From: Janibacter sp. HTCC2649
Lineage (GTDB): Bacteria > Actinomycetota > Actinomycetes > Actinomycetales > Dermatophilaceae
DNA length: 64,000 nucleotides
NCBI RefSeq assembly: GCF_000152705.1
Contig: NZ_CH672413.1
Coordinates: 1,835,978 to 1,899,977, forward strand
Direction: 5' to 3'
Shown here: positions 48,531 through 57,663 of the stretch, piece by piece
Layout of the letters: every line of letters starts with the position of its first letter
Numbering within the stretch: the first letter of the stretch is position 1
Translations under genes and position numbers: made by a program
Notes under the pieces: generated by a model
Seen by the model: the letters and a program-made list of their open reading frames with translations, nothing else
What the model was told of the DNA's origin: nothing
Databases searched by the model: none

Positions 48531-49370
48531 ATGAAGAAGACCTCCATCGCCCTCGCAGTCACCGGCGCCGTCATCGTCGCCGGACTCGGCACCGTTCCTG
48601 CCGCATCGGCGTTCGGCTCGGCCAAGGCAGTCGGTCTCGCAGGGGGAGGCACGACGCTCGTCGGCTTCGACCCCGAGCGCCCGAGTCGCGCCTCGAGCCC
48701 CCAGACAGTCACGGGCCTCGTCCAGGACACCGCGCTCATCGGCATCGACTACCGCGTGCAGGACGGTGAGCTCTACGGCGTCGGCAACCAGGGCGGTATC
48801 TACGTCCTCGACGCGCGGCGTGGCAAGGCCGTCCTCCAGGACCGTCCCCGCGTCACGCTCGACGGCAGCTCCGCCTACGGCGTGGACTTCAACCCGGCCG
48901 CCAACGCCCTGCGGATCGTCAGCTCCAACGGCACGAACCTGCGCGTCCCCTTCGCCACCGCTGCCGCCGCCATCGTCGACGGACCCCTGACCCGACCGGC
49001 GATCGCACCGGCCACGGGAACGGTCCCGGCCACGGGCGTCACGGCCGCGGCGTACACGAACAACGACCTCGACGCCACCACGGCGACCACGCTCTTCGTC
49101 ATCGACACCGAGCGCGACCAGGTCGCCATCCAGTCACCGGCCAACGCCGGATCAACTGCCGCGACGGGAGCCCTGGGTGCGGACGTGTCTGGCGACATCG
49201 GCTTCGACATCTACAGCGACCTGCGCCGGGGCAAGACGACCAAGATCAAGGCGTATGCCGTCGTCGGCAGCACGGTGCACCGTGTCGACCTGCTCACCGG
49301 TGCCGCCCCGGCCATCGGCAAGCTCCGTGTCGGCGGCGTCACCGACCTCGCTGTCGCCCTCGACGACTGA
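48531..49370 (+). CDS. secreted DUF4394 protein
   Basis: A 279-residue protein with an N-terminal signal peptide (KK, then hydrophobic IALAVTGAVIVAGLGTVPA and an ASA cleavage region). The rest is a repetitive beta structure typical of DUF4394: LIGIDYRVQDGELYGVGNQG and GVDFNPAANALRIVSSNG. Cell-surface exposure is likely; function is not known. AGGAGA precedes the ATG at good spacing. It follows the sigma/anti-sigma pair and is the probable target of that sigma factor. Confidence 0.82.
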   Translation: MKKTSIALAVTGAVIVAGLGTVPAASAFGSAKAVGLAGGGTTLVGFDPERPSRASSPQTVTGLVQDTALIGIDYRVQDGELYGVGNQGGIYVLDARRGKAVLQDRPRVTLDGSSAYGVDFNPAANALRIVSSNGTNLRVPFATAAAAIVDGPLTRPAIAPATGTVPATGVTAAAYTNNDLDATTATTLFVIDTERDQVAIQSPANAGSTAATGALGADVSGDIGFDIYSDLRRGKTTKIKAYAVVGSTVHRVDLLTGAAPAIGKLRVGGVTDLAVALDD

Positions 49371-49377
49371 CTTGCGG

Positions 49378-49411
49378 CCCCACCCCATCCCCTGCCCGTC
49401 AGGGGGTGGGG
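49378..49411. terminator. strong bidirectional hairpin between convergent genes
   Basis: CCCCACCCC (49378-49386) pairs perfectly with GGGGTGGGG (49403-49411). It lies just after the DUF4394 stop and overlaps the last codons of the convergent MFS gene, so it can end both transcripts. Confidence 0.7.
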
Positions 49412-50685
49412 TTGCGGGCGTCGTAGCGCAGGAAGCTCGGCGTCAGCTTGGCCAGGACGACAATCGCTGCGACACAGGCGAATCCGCCGATCACGGCGGT
49501 CAGGCCCTCGCCCACGTTCTCCGCGACGAACCCGCCGAGCAGCTCCCCGAGGCGAGGACCACCCGCCACCACGACGATGAAGACCCCCTGGAGCCGACCG
49601 CGCAGATGGTCAGGTGTCGCCGACTGCAGGATCGTCGTCCGGAAGACCGCACTCACCGAGTCCGACCCGCCGGCGACGGCCATCGCCACGAGCCCGACCC
49701 ACAGGGCCTGCCCGCGGGTGAGGACGTCACCGGCCGCCAGCATCGCCGCGCCGAGACCAGCGATCGCCGCGCCCCAGCCGACGATCGAGATGAGGATGGC
49801 GCGCCCCTGGTGGATCACCGAGCCGAGCCGCCCGGAGAAGAACATCGCGCCGATCCCACCGACAGCTGCCGCCGCCGACAGGGCGCCCACGGTCGTCGCC
49901 CCACCCCCGAAGATCACCGCACCCGCGGCGGGGAAGAGCACGCGCGGTTGAGCCAGAACCATCGCGCAGATGTCGGCGATGAAGGTCATGCGGACGTTGG
50001 GTCGCGTTGCGAGGAACGAGAAACCATCCAGAACGGAGCGTATGCCGGGGCGAGACTTCACGGCCCCGTCGCCGTTGTCGTGCGCGGGTTCGGGTGGGAG
50101 AGAGGGCAATCGGGCCAGTCCCCACAGTGCCGCGGTCGTGATGAGCGCATCGACGGTGTACGCCGTCTTGAAGCCACCCCAGTCGACGAGGAACCCCGCG
50201 AGCAGCGGCCCGACCGTCATCGAGGCATTCATCGCGAATACCGACAGCGCGTTGGCGGCCGGCAACTGATCGCGGCGCAGGATGCGCGGATAGATCGAGG
50301 TGCGCGCCGGTGACGACACGGCAAAGGCGGCGTTCCACGCGGCGACGAGCGCATAGAGAACCCACACCTGGGTGTTGCCCATCCACGCCTGGAGCGCGCA
50401 CAGGATGCTGACCAGGAAGGCGACGGACTGCGCAATGAGCCCGACGATGCGTCGGTCGAAGTGGTCGACGAGGGTCCCGCCGTAGAGCCCCATGATGACC
50501 AGGGGCACGAGGGCGCACAGCCCGACGATGCCGACCGAGCCCGTGGACCGCGTGAGGTCATAGACCTGCAGGCCGATCGCGACCACAGCGAGCTGGGAGC
50601 CGACATTCGACAGGGTGAACCCGGCATACAGGCGCCGGTAGTCCGGATTGCTCCTGAGCGGTTCGAGGTCGAGGAGCAGCGGCAC
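49399..50685 (-). CDS. MFS transporter
   Basis: A 428-residue, twelve-helix MFS protein of the same broad exporter group as the one at 40425 (YRRLYAGFTLSNVGSQLAVV; AAWNAAFAVSSPARTSIYPR; PDHLRGRLQGVFIVVVAGG). It starts at a GTG, nine bases after the DUF779 stop, so it seems part of the aldehyde dehydrogenase operon. The substrate is unknown. Confidence 0.8.
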   Translation of the reverse strand: MPLLLDLEPLRSNPDYRRLYAGFTLSNVGSQLAVVAIGLQVYDLTRSTGSVGIVGLCALVPLVIMGLYGGTLVDHFDRRIVGLIAQSVAFLVSILCALQAWMGNTQVWVLYALVAAWNAAFAVSSPARTSIYPRILRRDQLPAANALSVFAMNASMTVGPLLAGFLVDWGGFKTAYTVDALITTAALWGLARLPSLPPEPAHDNGDGAVKSRPGIRSVLDGFSFLATRPNVRMTFIADICAMVLAQPRVLFPAAGAVIFGGGATTVGALSAAAAVGGIGAMFFSGRLGSVIHQGRAILISIVGWGAAIAGLGAAMLAAGDVLTRGQALWVGLVAMAVAGGSDSVSAVFRTTILQSATPDHLRGRLQGVFIVVVAGGPRLGELLGGFVAENVGEGLTAVIGGFACVAAIVVLAKLTPSFLRYDARNPTP

Positions 50686-50694
50686 CCTGTGACC

Positions 50695-51084
50695 CTAGAG
50701 CAGACCGAACGCGACGAGCTCCTCCTCGGTCATGAGCCGGCTGCGGATGAGGAACCGCACGCCCTCGGGCGCCTCCACCGAGAAGCCCGATCCCCGCCCG
50801 GGGACGACGTCGACGGTGAGGTGGGTGTGCTTCCAGTACTCGTACTGCGTCACGCTCATCCAGAACTCGATCGGCGTCACCCCCTCGGGCGCCAACGTGC
50901 CGAGCAGCACGTCGGCGTCCGAGGTGATGAAGTCGCCGACCGGGAAGCACATCGGCGACGACCCGTCGCAGCACCCGCCGGACTGGTGGAACATCAGCGC
51001 ACCGTGGATGCGCTCGAGTCGGACGAGGAGCTCCGCCGCCGAGGCGGACAGATCCACGCGGGTCATCGCCGGTGCCTCGGTCAT
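50695..51084 (-). CDS. DUF779 protein associated with aldehyde dehydrogenase
   Basis: A 129-residue protein with the family signature FHQSGGCCDGSSPMCFPVGD, including a Cys-Cys pair and a further Cys that might bind a metal. DUF779 genes often follow acetaldehyde-type aldehyde dehydrogenase genes; here the start is one base after that gene's stop. The biochemical role is not known. Confidence 0.85.
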   Translation of the reverse strand: MTEAPAMTRVDLSASAAELLVRLERIHGALMFHQSGGCCDGSSPMCFPVGDFITSDADVLLGTLAPEGVTPIEFWMSVTQYEYWKHTHLTVDVVPGRGSGFSVEAPEGVRFLIRSRLMTEEELVAFGLL

Positions 51085-51085
51085 C

Positions 51086-52603
<1,518 letters not shown>

Positions 52604-52625
52604 GACCGGACCTCCTTGTCCTTGA

Positions 52626-52647
52626 GGTGACGCGCCAGTGCGCCACC
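52626..52647. promoter_or_regulatory. inverted repeat upstream of aldehyde dehydrogenase
   Basis: GGTG-A-CGC (52626-52633) mirrors GCG-C-CACC (52640-52647). It lies in the 76-base gap between the regulator stop and the ALDH start, so it may be the activator's binding site. Confidence 0.45.
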
Positions 52648-52679
52648 GCTTGTCCGGACCGTAGGTCGGCGAAGGTTGG

Positions 52680-53900
52680 TCAGAGGTTGGCCGCGAGCAG
52701 GGCGAGGAGCTCGGCCCGCGCGGTGTGCGGGCGGTCCCCCAGCGCTGCCAGAGCCCGTTCGACGACCTCGGTGTCATAGGGCACCGACCGGGCATATCGC
52801 ACTACGACCTCGGGGCGCGGGTCCGCGAGCAGCGACTCACGCACCGCCACTGCGAGGTAGTCGCCGGTCTGGGTCAGCTCGGGTGAGTCCGTTCCCGGCA
52901 TGAGATCTCCTCCGTATGCCGTGACCGCACCTTCCACGTCTCCGCTCCGGACCGCGCGCATCACCTCGACGGCATCGCAGGCGACGGGGAGGTCGAGCCG
53001 ATAGGGACGAGAGGCCAGCCGACCGCCCAGGGCTTGGCGCAGGTGCGACACCTCGGCCTTGAGGGTGGACGGCGAGACGCGGGCGTCGCCGTAGACCGCG
53101 GCGTGCAGGGCATCGAGGCTGAGCCCCTCGGGGTGGAGGGCGAGGACCGCGAGGATCTCGCTCTGCCGTCGGGTGAGCAGGAGCCGGACACCGTCGACGT
53201 GGGCCTCGGCCGCACCGAGGACCCGCAACGTGAGGCCAGCTCCCGTCCGAATCTCGCTGCCGCCCAGCCCTGCTCGCGGGATCTCACGCTCGAGCAGGGA
53301 CGCGAGGGCCGTGGCCGTGGCGGCGCCGATGGGGTGGGTGCGGTCCCACGTCGTCGACAGGTCGAGGACACCGAGCTGTTCGCCGGTGGCGAGGTCGCGC
53401 ACGGGGGCCGCCCAGCACACCCAGTTGTGGACGATCGGCGCGTAGTGCTCCGCCGAGAAGACCGTCTGCGTCCTGCCCGTCTGCTGGGCGAGCGACAGCG
53501 CGTTCGTGCCGACACTGTCCTCGTCCCAGCGCCCACCGACGACGAAGTTGACGCGTTCGGCCTTGCGGCGCATGACTCGCCCGCCATAGGTCCAGAGCAG
53601 CCGGGTGTCCCGGTCGGTCACGGCGACGACGAGGTCGCCGTCCTCCGCGACTCGGCGCAGCTCGGTCTCGAGCTGGCCCACGGCCACGTGGAGTGGCGAC
53701 TCCTCGAACGCCGCCTGCGTCTGCTCGGGGTCATCCATCGGGGCCTCGGTGACGCTGTCGGCCACGCGGTGGGCGCTGCGGTTCCAGCTGTCGACGATGG
53801 TGTCGGGCACGTCGTCGGTGCCGGTGGCGCGACGTGCGGCCCACTCCTCGCGGGCACGCTCGAGGGCACTGCGTCGCCCCTTGAGGTCCCTGGTCGTCAT
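52680..53900 (-). CDS. GAF-domain regulator with OmpR-like C-terminal DNA-binding domain
   Basis: A 406-residue protein. Residues 30-240 match the N-terminal/GAF part of AcoR-type activators ([40 protein letters not shown]). Instead of the AAA+ and Fis domains of sigma-54 activators, it ends in a winged helix ([38 protein letters not shown]) and a helical tail. Loss of the AAA+ part fits sigma-70 promoters in actinobacteria. The ATG at 53900 has GGAGGG upstream. It precedes the ALDH operon on the same strand and is its probable controller. Confidence 0.8.
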   Translation of the reverse strand: MTTRDLKGRRSALERAREEWAARRATGTDDVPDTIVDSWNRSAHRVADSVTEAPMDDPEQTQAAFEESPLHVAVGQLETELRRVAEDGDLVVAVTDRDTRLLWTYGGRVMRRKAERVNFVVGGRWDEDSVGTNALSLAQQTGRTQTVFSAEHYAPIVHNWVCWAAPVRDLATGEQLGVLDLSTTWDRTHPIGAATATALASLLEREIPRAGLGGSEIRTGAGLTLRVLGAAEAHVDGVRLLLTRRQSEILAVLALHPEGLSLDALHAAVYGDARVSPSTLKAEVSHLRQALGGRLASRPYRLDLPVACDAVEVMRAVRSGDVEGAVTAYGGDLMPGTDSPELTQTGDYLAVAVRESLLADPRPEVVVRYARSVPYDTEVVERALAALGDRPHTARAELLALLAANL

Positions 53901-53967
53901 CGACCCTCCATCCACACCGGTTGCCCGCCACGCTAACCGCGCGCGCTGTGCACGGGGAGGCGAACGG

Positions 53968-54693
53968 TCAGGGCAGGCGGTGAGTGAGGCAGTAGATGCG
54001 CCCGACGGGGTCGCGCAGGACCGTCCAGAACTCGTGCTCGGAGACGACGCTCGCGCCGGCGCTGACATGGGCGGCCCGACTCGCCTCGCGGTCATGGCAG
54101 GCAAAGTCGAGGTGCCCCTCCACCGGGCCGGTCGGCTCGCCGAGCTGCTGGAACAACAACCGGACGGGTATGCCGTCCGGTCGCGTCAGCGATGTGAACT
54201 CCGGGAGCGCTCCGGCGCGCCTCGGCCAGCCGGTGAGGCGCTCCCAGAAGTCCAGCTCCGCGGCATACAAATCGCTCGGAACGTCGAGGCAGACCTGGTC
54301 GAGGAGGTCGGGTTCGCCGTCCCGGATCTGGGTCGTCGGCGAGCCGGTGGTGGCCCACGAAGTGAGGCAGAAGGTGAACCCGCCGGGTGACTGCAGGACG
54401 ATGACGTCGTCGTGACGTGCGACCTCGGTGGCGCCGAGCCGGATGGCCTCGGCGGCCGCCTCGGGGAGCGGCTGGTCGACGTCGAGATCGAGGTGCACGC
54501 CTCCGGCCTCGAGGGCACGCTGGACCTTGACCCAGGCGTCGCCGCGCTCCGGGAGCAGGGTGGCGAACTCACCTTGCTCACCGCGTCGAGGAGAGACCTC
54601 CGTGCGAGTCACGCTGCGCCAGAACGCTTCCGAGGCCTCGGCATGGCCCTCAACAGTGTCGAGAAACGCCCACATCCACCGAACGGTCAACAC
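53968..54693 (-). CDS. two-module VOC-superfamily protein
   Basis: A 241-residue protein with two tandem glyoxalase-fold modules: the first ends in VIVLQSPGGFTFCLTSW, the second runs from QVCLDVPSDLYAAELDFWER to RDPVGRIYCLTHRLP. The GTG at 54693 has AAGGAG at ideal spacing. No metal or substrate can be given. It follows vapC by ten bases, which may be chance proximity. Confidence 0.75.
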   Translation of the reverse strand: MLTVRWMWAFLDTVEGHAEASEAFWRSVTRTEVSPRRGEQGEFATLLPERGDAWVKVQRALEAGGVHLDLDVDQPLPEAAAEAIRLGATEVARHDDVIVLQSPGGFTFCLTSWATTGSPTTQIRDGEPDLLDQVCLDVPSDLYAAELDFWERLTGWPRRAGALPEFTSLTRPDGIPVRLLFQQLGEPTGPVEGHLDFACHDREASRAAHVSAGASVVSEHEFWTVLRDPVGRIYCLTHRLP

Positions 54694-54703
54694 GAACGCT
54701 CCT

Positions 54704-55099
54704 TCAATCTGAACTGACGGTGATGACAGAGATGCCCGTGGCACCCCGCGCGAGCTTCTGGTCGGTGGTCAGCAGCGGCCAACGGAGTTGGCGTGCGAGG
54801 GCCACGTAGTAGGCATCAGAGATACGCAGAGAATGCCGCATGGCCCACGCATCCGCAGTGAGGTCCAGCATGGGAACGCGCTCAATTGCCAGCCTCCCCG
54901 CCTGCGTCAGACACGATGCCGACTCCTCGCTGGTGATCGTGCCCGCACACTCCAGCCGCCACAGCGTCGACGACACCTCGAGGCTCAGGAGGTCAGGTGC
55001 GGCGAGTTGGACGTCACCGGCGATGTGGCCTCGGATCTGTTCCCACCCCGGACTGAGCAACAGGAAGTCAACAAGAGCACTCGCATCCAGGACGATCAC
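54704..55099 (-). CDS. vapC: VapC-type PIN-domain toxin ribonuclease
   Basis: A 131-residue PIN protein with all four acidic residues visible: D5 (VLDASALVDF), E41 (LSLEVSSTLW), D95 (RISDAYYVALAR) and D113 (LLTTDQKLA). Such toxins cleave specific RNAs, often tRNAs, when the antitoxin is lost. It starts at a GTG overlapping the vapB stop by four bases, the normal order antitoxin then toxin. Confidence 0.88.
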   Translation of the reverse strand: MIVLDASALVDFLLLSPGWEQIRGHIAGDVQLAAPDLLSLEVSSTLWRLECAGTITSEESASCLTQAGRLAIERVPMLDLTADAWAMRHSLRISDAYYVALARQLRWPLLTTDQKLARGATGISVITVSSD

Positions 55100-55332
55100 T
55101 CGAACTCGGCCCGCACCTCGTCCACCACCGACTGCACGTCGATGCGTCGGCCACGCACAGTCTCGGCTCGTTCCGTGACCTCGGCGATCCACTCATTGCG
55201 TGAAGGAAGGGCGACCTCGCGGCGGAGGTTGCGCAGGACGAGGTCGCTCACGGTCAGGTGTTCGCGGACAGCGCGTGCCTTGACCGCGGCGTAGAGGTCG
55301 TCCGGAACGTTCTTCACCTGCAGGGTCGCCAT
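55096..55332 (-). CDS. vapB: VapB-type ribbon-helix-helix antitoxin
   Basis: A 78-residue protein with an N-terminal ribbon-helix-helix (LQVKNVPDDLYAAVKARAVR, LTVSDLVLRNLRREV) of the FitA/VapB kind and a C-terminal toxin-neutralising tail (DVQSVVDEVRAEFE). The ATG at 55332 is almost touched by the first of three TCATGA boxes, so self-repression by the toxin-antitoxin complex is likely. Confidence 0.85.
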   Translation of the reverse strand: MATLQVKNVPDDLYAAVKARAVREHLTVSDLVLRNLRREVALPSRNEWIAEVTERAETVRGRRIDVQSVVDEVRAEFE

Positions 55333-55333
55333 G

Positions 55334-55361
55334 TCATGAAACTATCATGACGACGTCATGA
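55334..55361. promoter_or_regulatory. three TCATGA palindromes at 11-bp spacing
   Basis: TCATGA occurs at 55334-55339, 55345-55350 and 55356-55361, spaced exactly 11 bp, close to one helical turn. They lie directly upstream of vapB and run into the last codons of menC. This spacing suits cooperative binding of ribbon-helix-helix dimers on one face of the DNA. Confidence 0.75.
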
Positions 55362-56349
55362 TGGGCCAGCAGGACCTGACCCGCTCACGCCACCACTGGA
55401 CGCGTTCAGGTGTCGCAGCACATCGGTCCAGGAGGTCGGGGTCTGCGGTGACCCGCCGCACCTGCAGGGCGCCACCCACCGGAGTCAACGAGTCGGTCGT
55501 GACGTCGCCGTCGAGCAGCGCCACGGTGCCCAGGCCGCAGGCGTGGTCGAGCCGCGGCAACGCGGCGGCAAGGGCCACGCCGGCGGCCATGCCCACGCTC
55601 GTGTCGAGGGCGGACGACACCACCGCCGGCAGTCCGCACTCGGCGACGACCTCGAGGGCGCGGCGCACTCCCCCGAGGGGCGCCGCCTTGATGACGATGA
55701 GGTCGGCTGCCTCGAGATCGCGTACGCGCATCGGGTCCTCTGCCTTGCGAATCGACTCATCGGCCGCGACCGGGATGCCGATTCCCCTGCGCGCCAAGGC
55801 AATTCGCAGATCTCGCAGCTCCTCGACGCTCGCGCACGGCTGCTCGGCGTATTCGATGTCGTATGCCGCGAGCCGACCGAGCACGTCCGTCGCAGTGGCG
55901 ACGTCCCAGGCCCCGTTGGCGTCGATCCTGACCCGAGCGGAAGGTCCCATGGCATCGCGAACCGCAGCGACGCGGCATACGTCATCGTCTGTTGTCTGTC
56001 CGCGTTCGGCGACCTTGACCTTGGCAGTCGTGGTGCCCGGGAAGCGTTGCAGCACACCGGGAACGGCGTCGGGGGTGACGGCTGGCACGGTGGCGTTGAC
56101 GGGTACGGAGTTCCGGACCGCCACCGGCCAGCCGTGCCATGCAGCCTCGACCGCAGCCGCCAACCACCGACTGGCCTCGGGCGGCGTGTACTCGAGGAAG
56201 GGGCCGAACTCGCCCCACCCCGCGGGTCCTTCGATGAGCGCTACCTCCCGCTCGGTCACTCCGCGGAACTTCACCCGCATGGGGATCGACACGACACGCA
56301 ACGTGGCGAGGACGTCGTCGAGCGAGGGCTCGGTCAGCGGTGGGGCCAT
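55345..56349 (-). CDS. menC: o-succinylbenzoate synthase
   Basis: A 334-residue enolase-superfamily enzyme that dehydrates SHCHC to o-succinylbenzoate. The catalytic lysine pair and metal ligands can be placed in TTAKVKVAERG, VRIDANGAWDV, IEYAEQPC and PVAADESIRKAED, with LIVIKAAPLGGVRRAL holding the second lysine. The final codons overlap the vapB operator. The start is at an ATG about 95 bases from the divergent RHH gene. Confidence 0.93.
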   Translation of the reverse strand: MAPPLTEPSLDDVLATLRVVSIPMRVKFRGVTEREVALIEGPAGWGEFGPFLEYTPPEASRWLAAAVEAAWHGWPVAVRNSVPVNATVPAVTPDAVPGVLQRFPGTTTAKVKVAERGQTTDDDVCRVAAVRDAMGPSARVRIDANGAWDVATATDVLGRLAAYDIEYAEQPCASVEELRDLRIALARRGIGIPVAADESIRKAEDPMRVRDLEAADLIVIKAAPLGGVRRALEVVAECGLPAVVSSALDTSVGMAAGVALAAALPRLDHACGLGTVALLDGDVTTDSLTPVGGALQVRRVTADPDLLDRCAATPERVQWWRERVRSCWPIMTSS

Positions 56350-56443
56350 GGGCCAAACCTAGTCGTGCCCGAAGGAGAGACCACCCGCGATTTCGGGCGC
56401 TCCCGCCATTGCCATCGGTGGCCACATGGGGTGCCATGGAGGC

Positions 56444-56680
56444 ATGCAAACCACGATCAGCATCGACTCGGCACTCCTCAAGCAGGCCCGCGGCTACGCC
56501 AAGGGTGCCGGCCTGACGTGGAACGACTTCGCGGAGCAGGCCCTGCGCGCCCACCTCGAGACGGTCGACCCGGGCGGCGCCGTCGTCGTCGAGGCGTCGG
56601 GCGAGGTGACCCACTTCGTGGTGGTGTCCGACGAACTGGCTCAGGCCGAGGACTCCCACAACTACACCTGGCAGCGCTGA
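56444..56680 (+). CDS. solitary ribbon-helix-helix protein, antitoxin-like
   Basis: A 78-residue protein beginning MQTTISIDSALLKQARGYAK, with a helix WNDFAEQALRAHLETV, the ribbon-helix-helix pattern of small repressors and antitoxins. A short acidic tail ends at NYTWQR. No toxin gene adjoins it; menB starts 26 bases after its stop. It may be an orphan antitoxin or a local repressor of menB and menC. The GGAGG lies too close to the ATG to be certain of the start. Confidence 0.65.
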   Translation: MQTTISIDSALLKQARGYAKGAGLTWNDFAEQALRAHLETVDPGGAVVVEASGEVTHFVVVSDELAQAEDSHNYTWQR

Positions 56681-56706
56681 GCAGGCCCGACGCTAGGCTC
56701 CGACGC

Positions 56707-57657
56707 GTGACTGCGATCGATGGCGTGAGTGAGACGTTCGACCCGACGGCGTGGGATGAGGTCGAGGGCTTCGACTTCACCGACATCACCTATCACCGGG
56801 CCAAGGGCCTGGGTGCGGTGCGCATCGCGTTCGACCGGCCCGAGGTGCTCAACGCCTTCCGGCCGCACACCGTCGACGAGCTCTATCGCGCCCTCGACCA
56901 CGCCCGTCGCAGCTCGGACGTCGGTGTCGTCCTCCTCACCGGCAACGGCCCGGGACCCAGCGGCACCGGCAGCGAGGGCAAGTGGGCGTTCTGCTCCGGC
57001 GGCGACCAGCGCATCCGCGGGCGCTCGGGCTACCAGTACGCCGCGGAGGGCACGGACGATGTCACCGCTGCTGGCGTCGACGAGCGCCGGGTCAAGGCCG
57101 AAGGCGGGCGCCTCCACATCCTGGAGGTGCAACGCCTCATCCGCACGATGCCCAAGGTGGTCATCTCCCTCGTCAACGGTTGGGCGGCCGGCGGCGGTCA
57201 CTCACTCCACGTCGTCTGCGACCTGACGATGGCGTCACGGGAGCACGCCCGCTTCAAGCAGACGGACGCCGATGTGGGCTCCTTCGACGGCGGCTACGGG
57301 TCGGCCTACCTCGCCAAGATGGTCGGGCAGAAGTTCGCCCGCGAGATCTTCTTCCTCGGCCGCACCTACACGGCCGACGACATGCACCGCATGGGTGCGG
57401 TCAACATCGTGTCGGCCCACGCCGAGCTCGAGGCCGATGCGCTCCAGGTCGCTCGCGAGATCATGTCGAAGTCGCCGCAGGCGCAGCGCATGCTCAAGTT
57501 CTCGTTCAACCTCGTCGACGACGGGCTCATGGGCCAGCAGGTCTTCGCGGGCGAGGCGACGCGCCTGGCCTACATGACCGACGAGGCCGTCGAGGGGCGC
57601 GACCAGTTCCTCGAGAAGCGCGACCCCGACTGGTCCCCCTTCCCCTGGTACTTCTGA
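56707..57657 (+). CDS. menB: 1,4-dihydroxy-2-naphthoyl-CoA synthase
   Basis: A 316-residue crotonase-fold enzyme that closes the second ring of the naphthoquinone. Oxyanion-hole segments WAFCSGGDQRIRG and NGWAAGGGHSLHVVCDLTMA are present, as is the active-site aspartate in DVGSFDGGYGSAYLA. The C-terminal REKR-like anchoring DQFLEKRDPDW is typical. The start is a GTG at 56707. The stop is only six bases from the convergent HEAT gene. Confidence 0.95.
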   Translation: MTAIDGVSETFDPTAWDEVEGFDFTDITYHRAKGLGAVRIAFDRPEVLNAFRPHTVDELYRALDHARRSSDVGVVLLTGNGPGPSGTGSEGKWAFCSGGDQRIRGRSGYQYAAEGTDDVTAAGVDERRVKAEGGRLHILEVQRLIRTMPKVVISLVNGWAAGGGHSLHVVCDLTMASREHARFKQTDADVGSFDGGYGSAYLAKMVGQKFAREIFFLGRTYTADDMHRMGAVNIVSAHAELEADALQVAREIMSKSPQAQRMLKFSFNLVDDGLMGQQVFAGEATRLAYMTDEAVEGRDQFLEKRDPDWSPFPWYF

Positions 57658-57663
57658 CGGACC

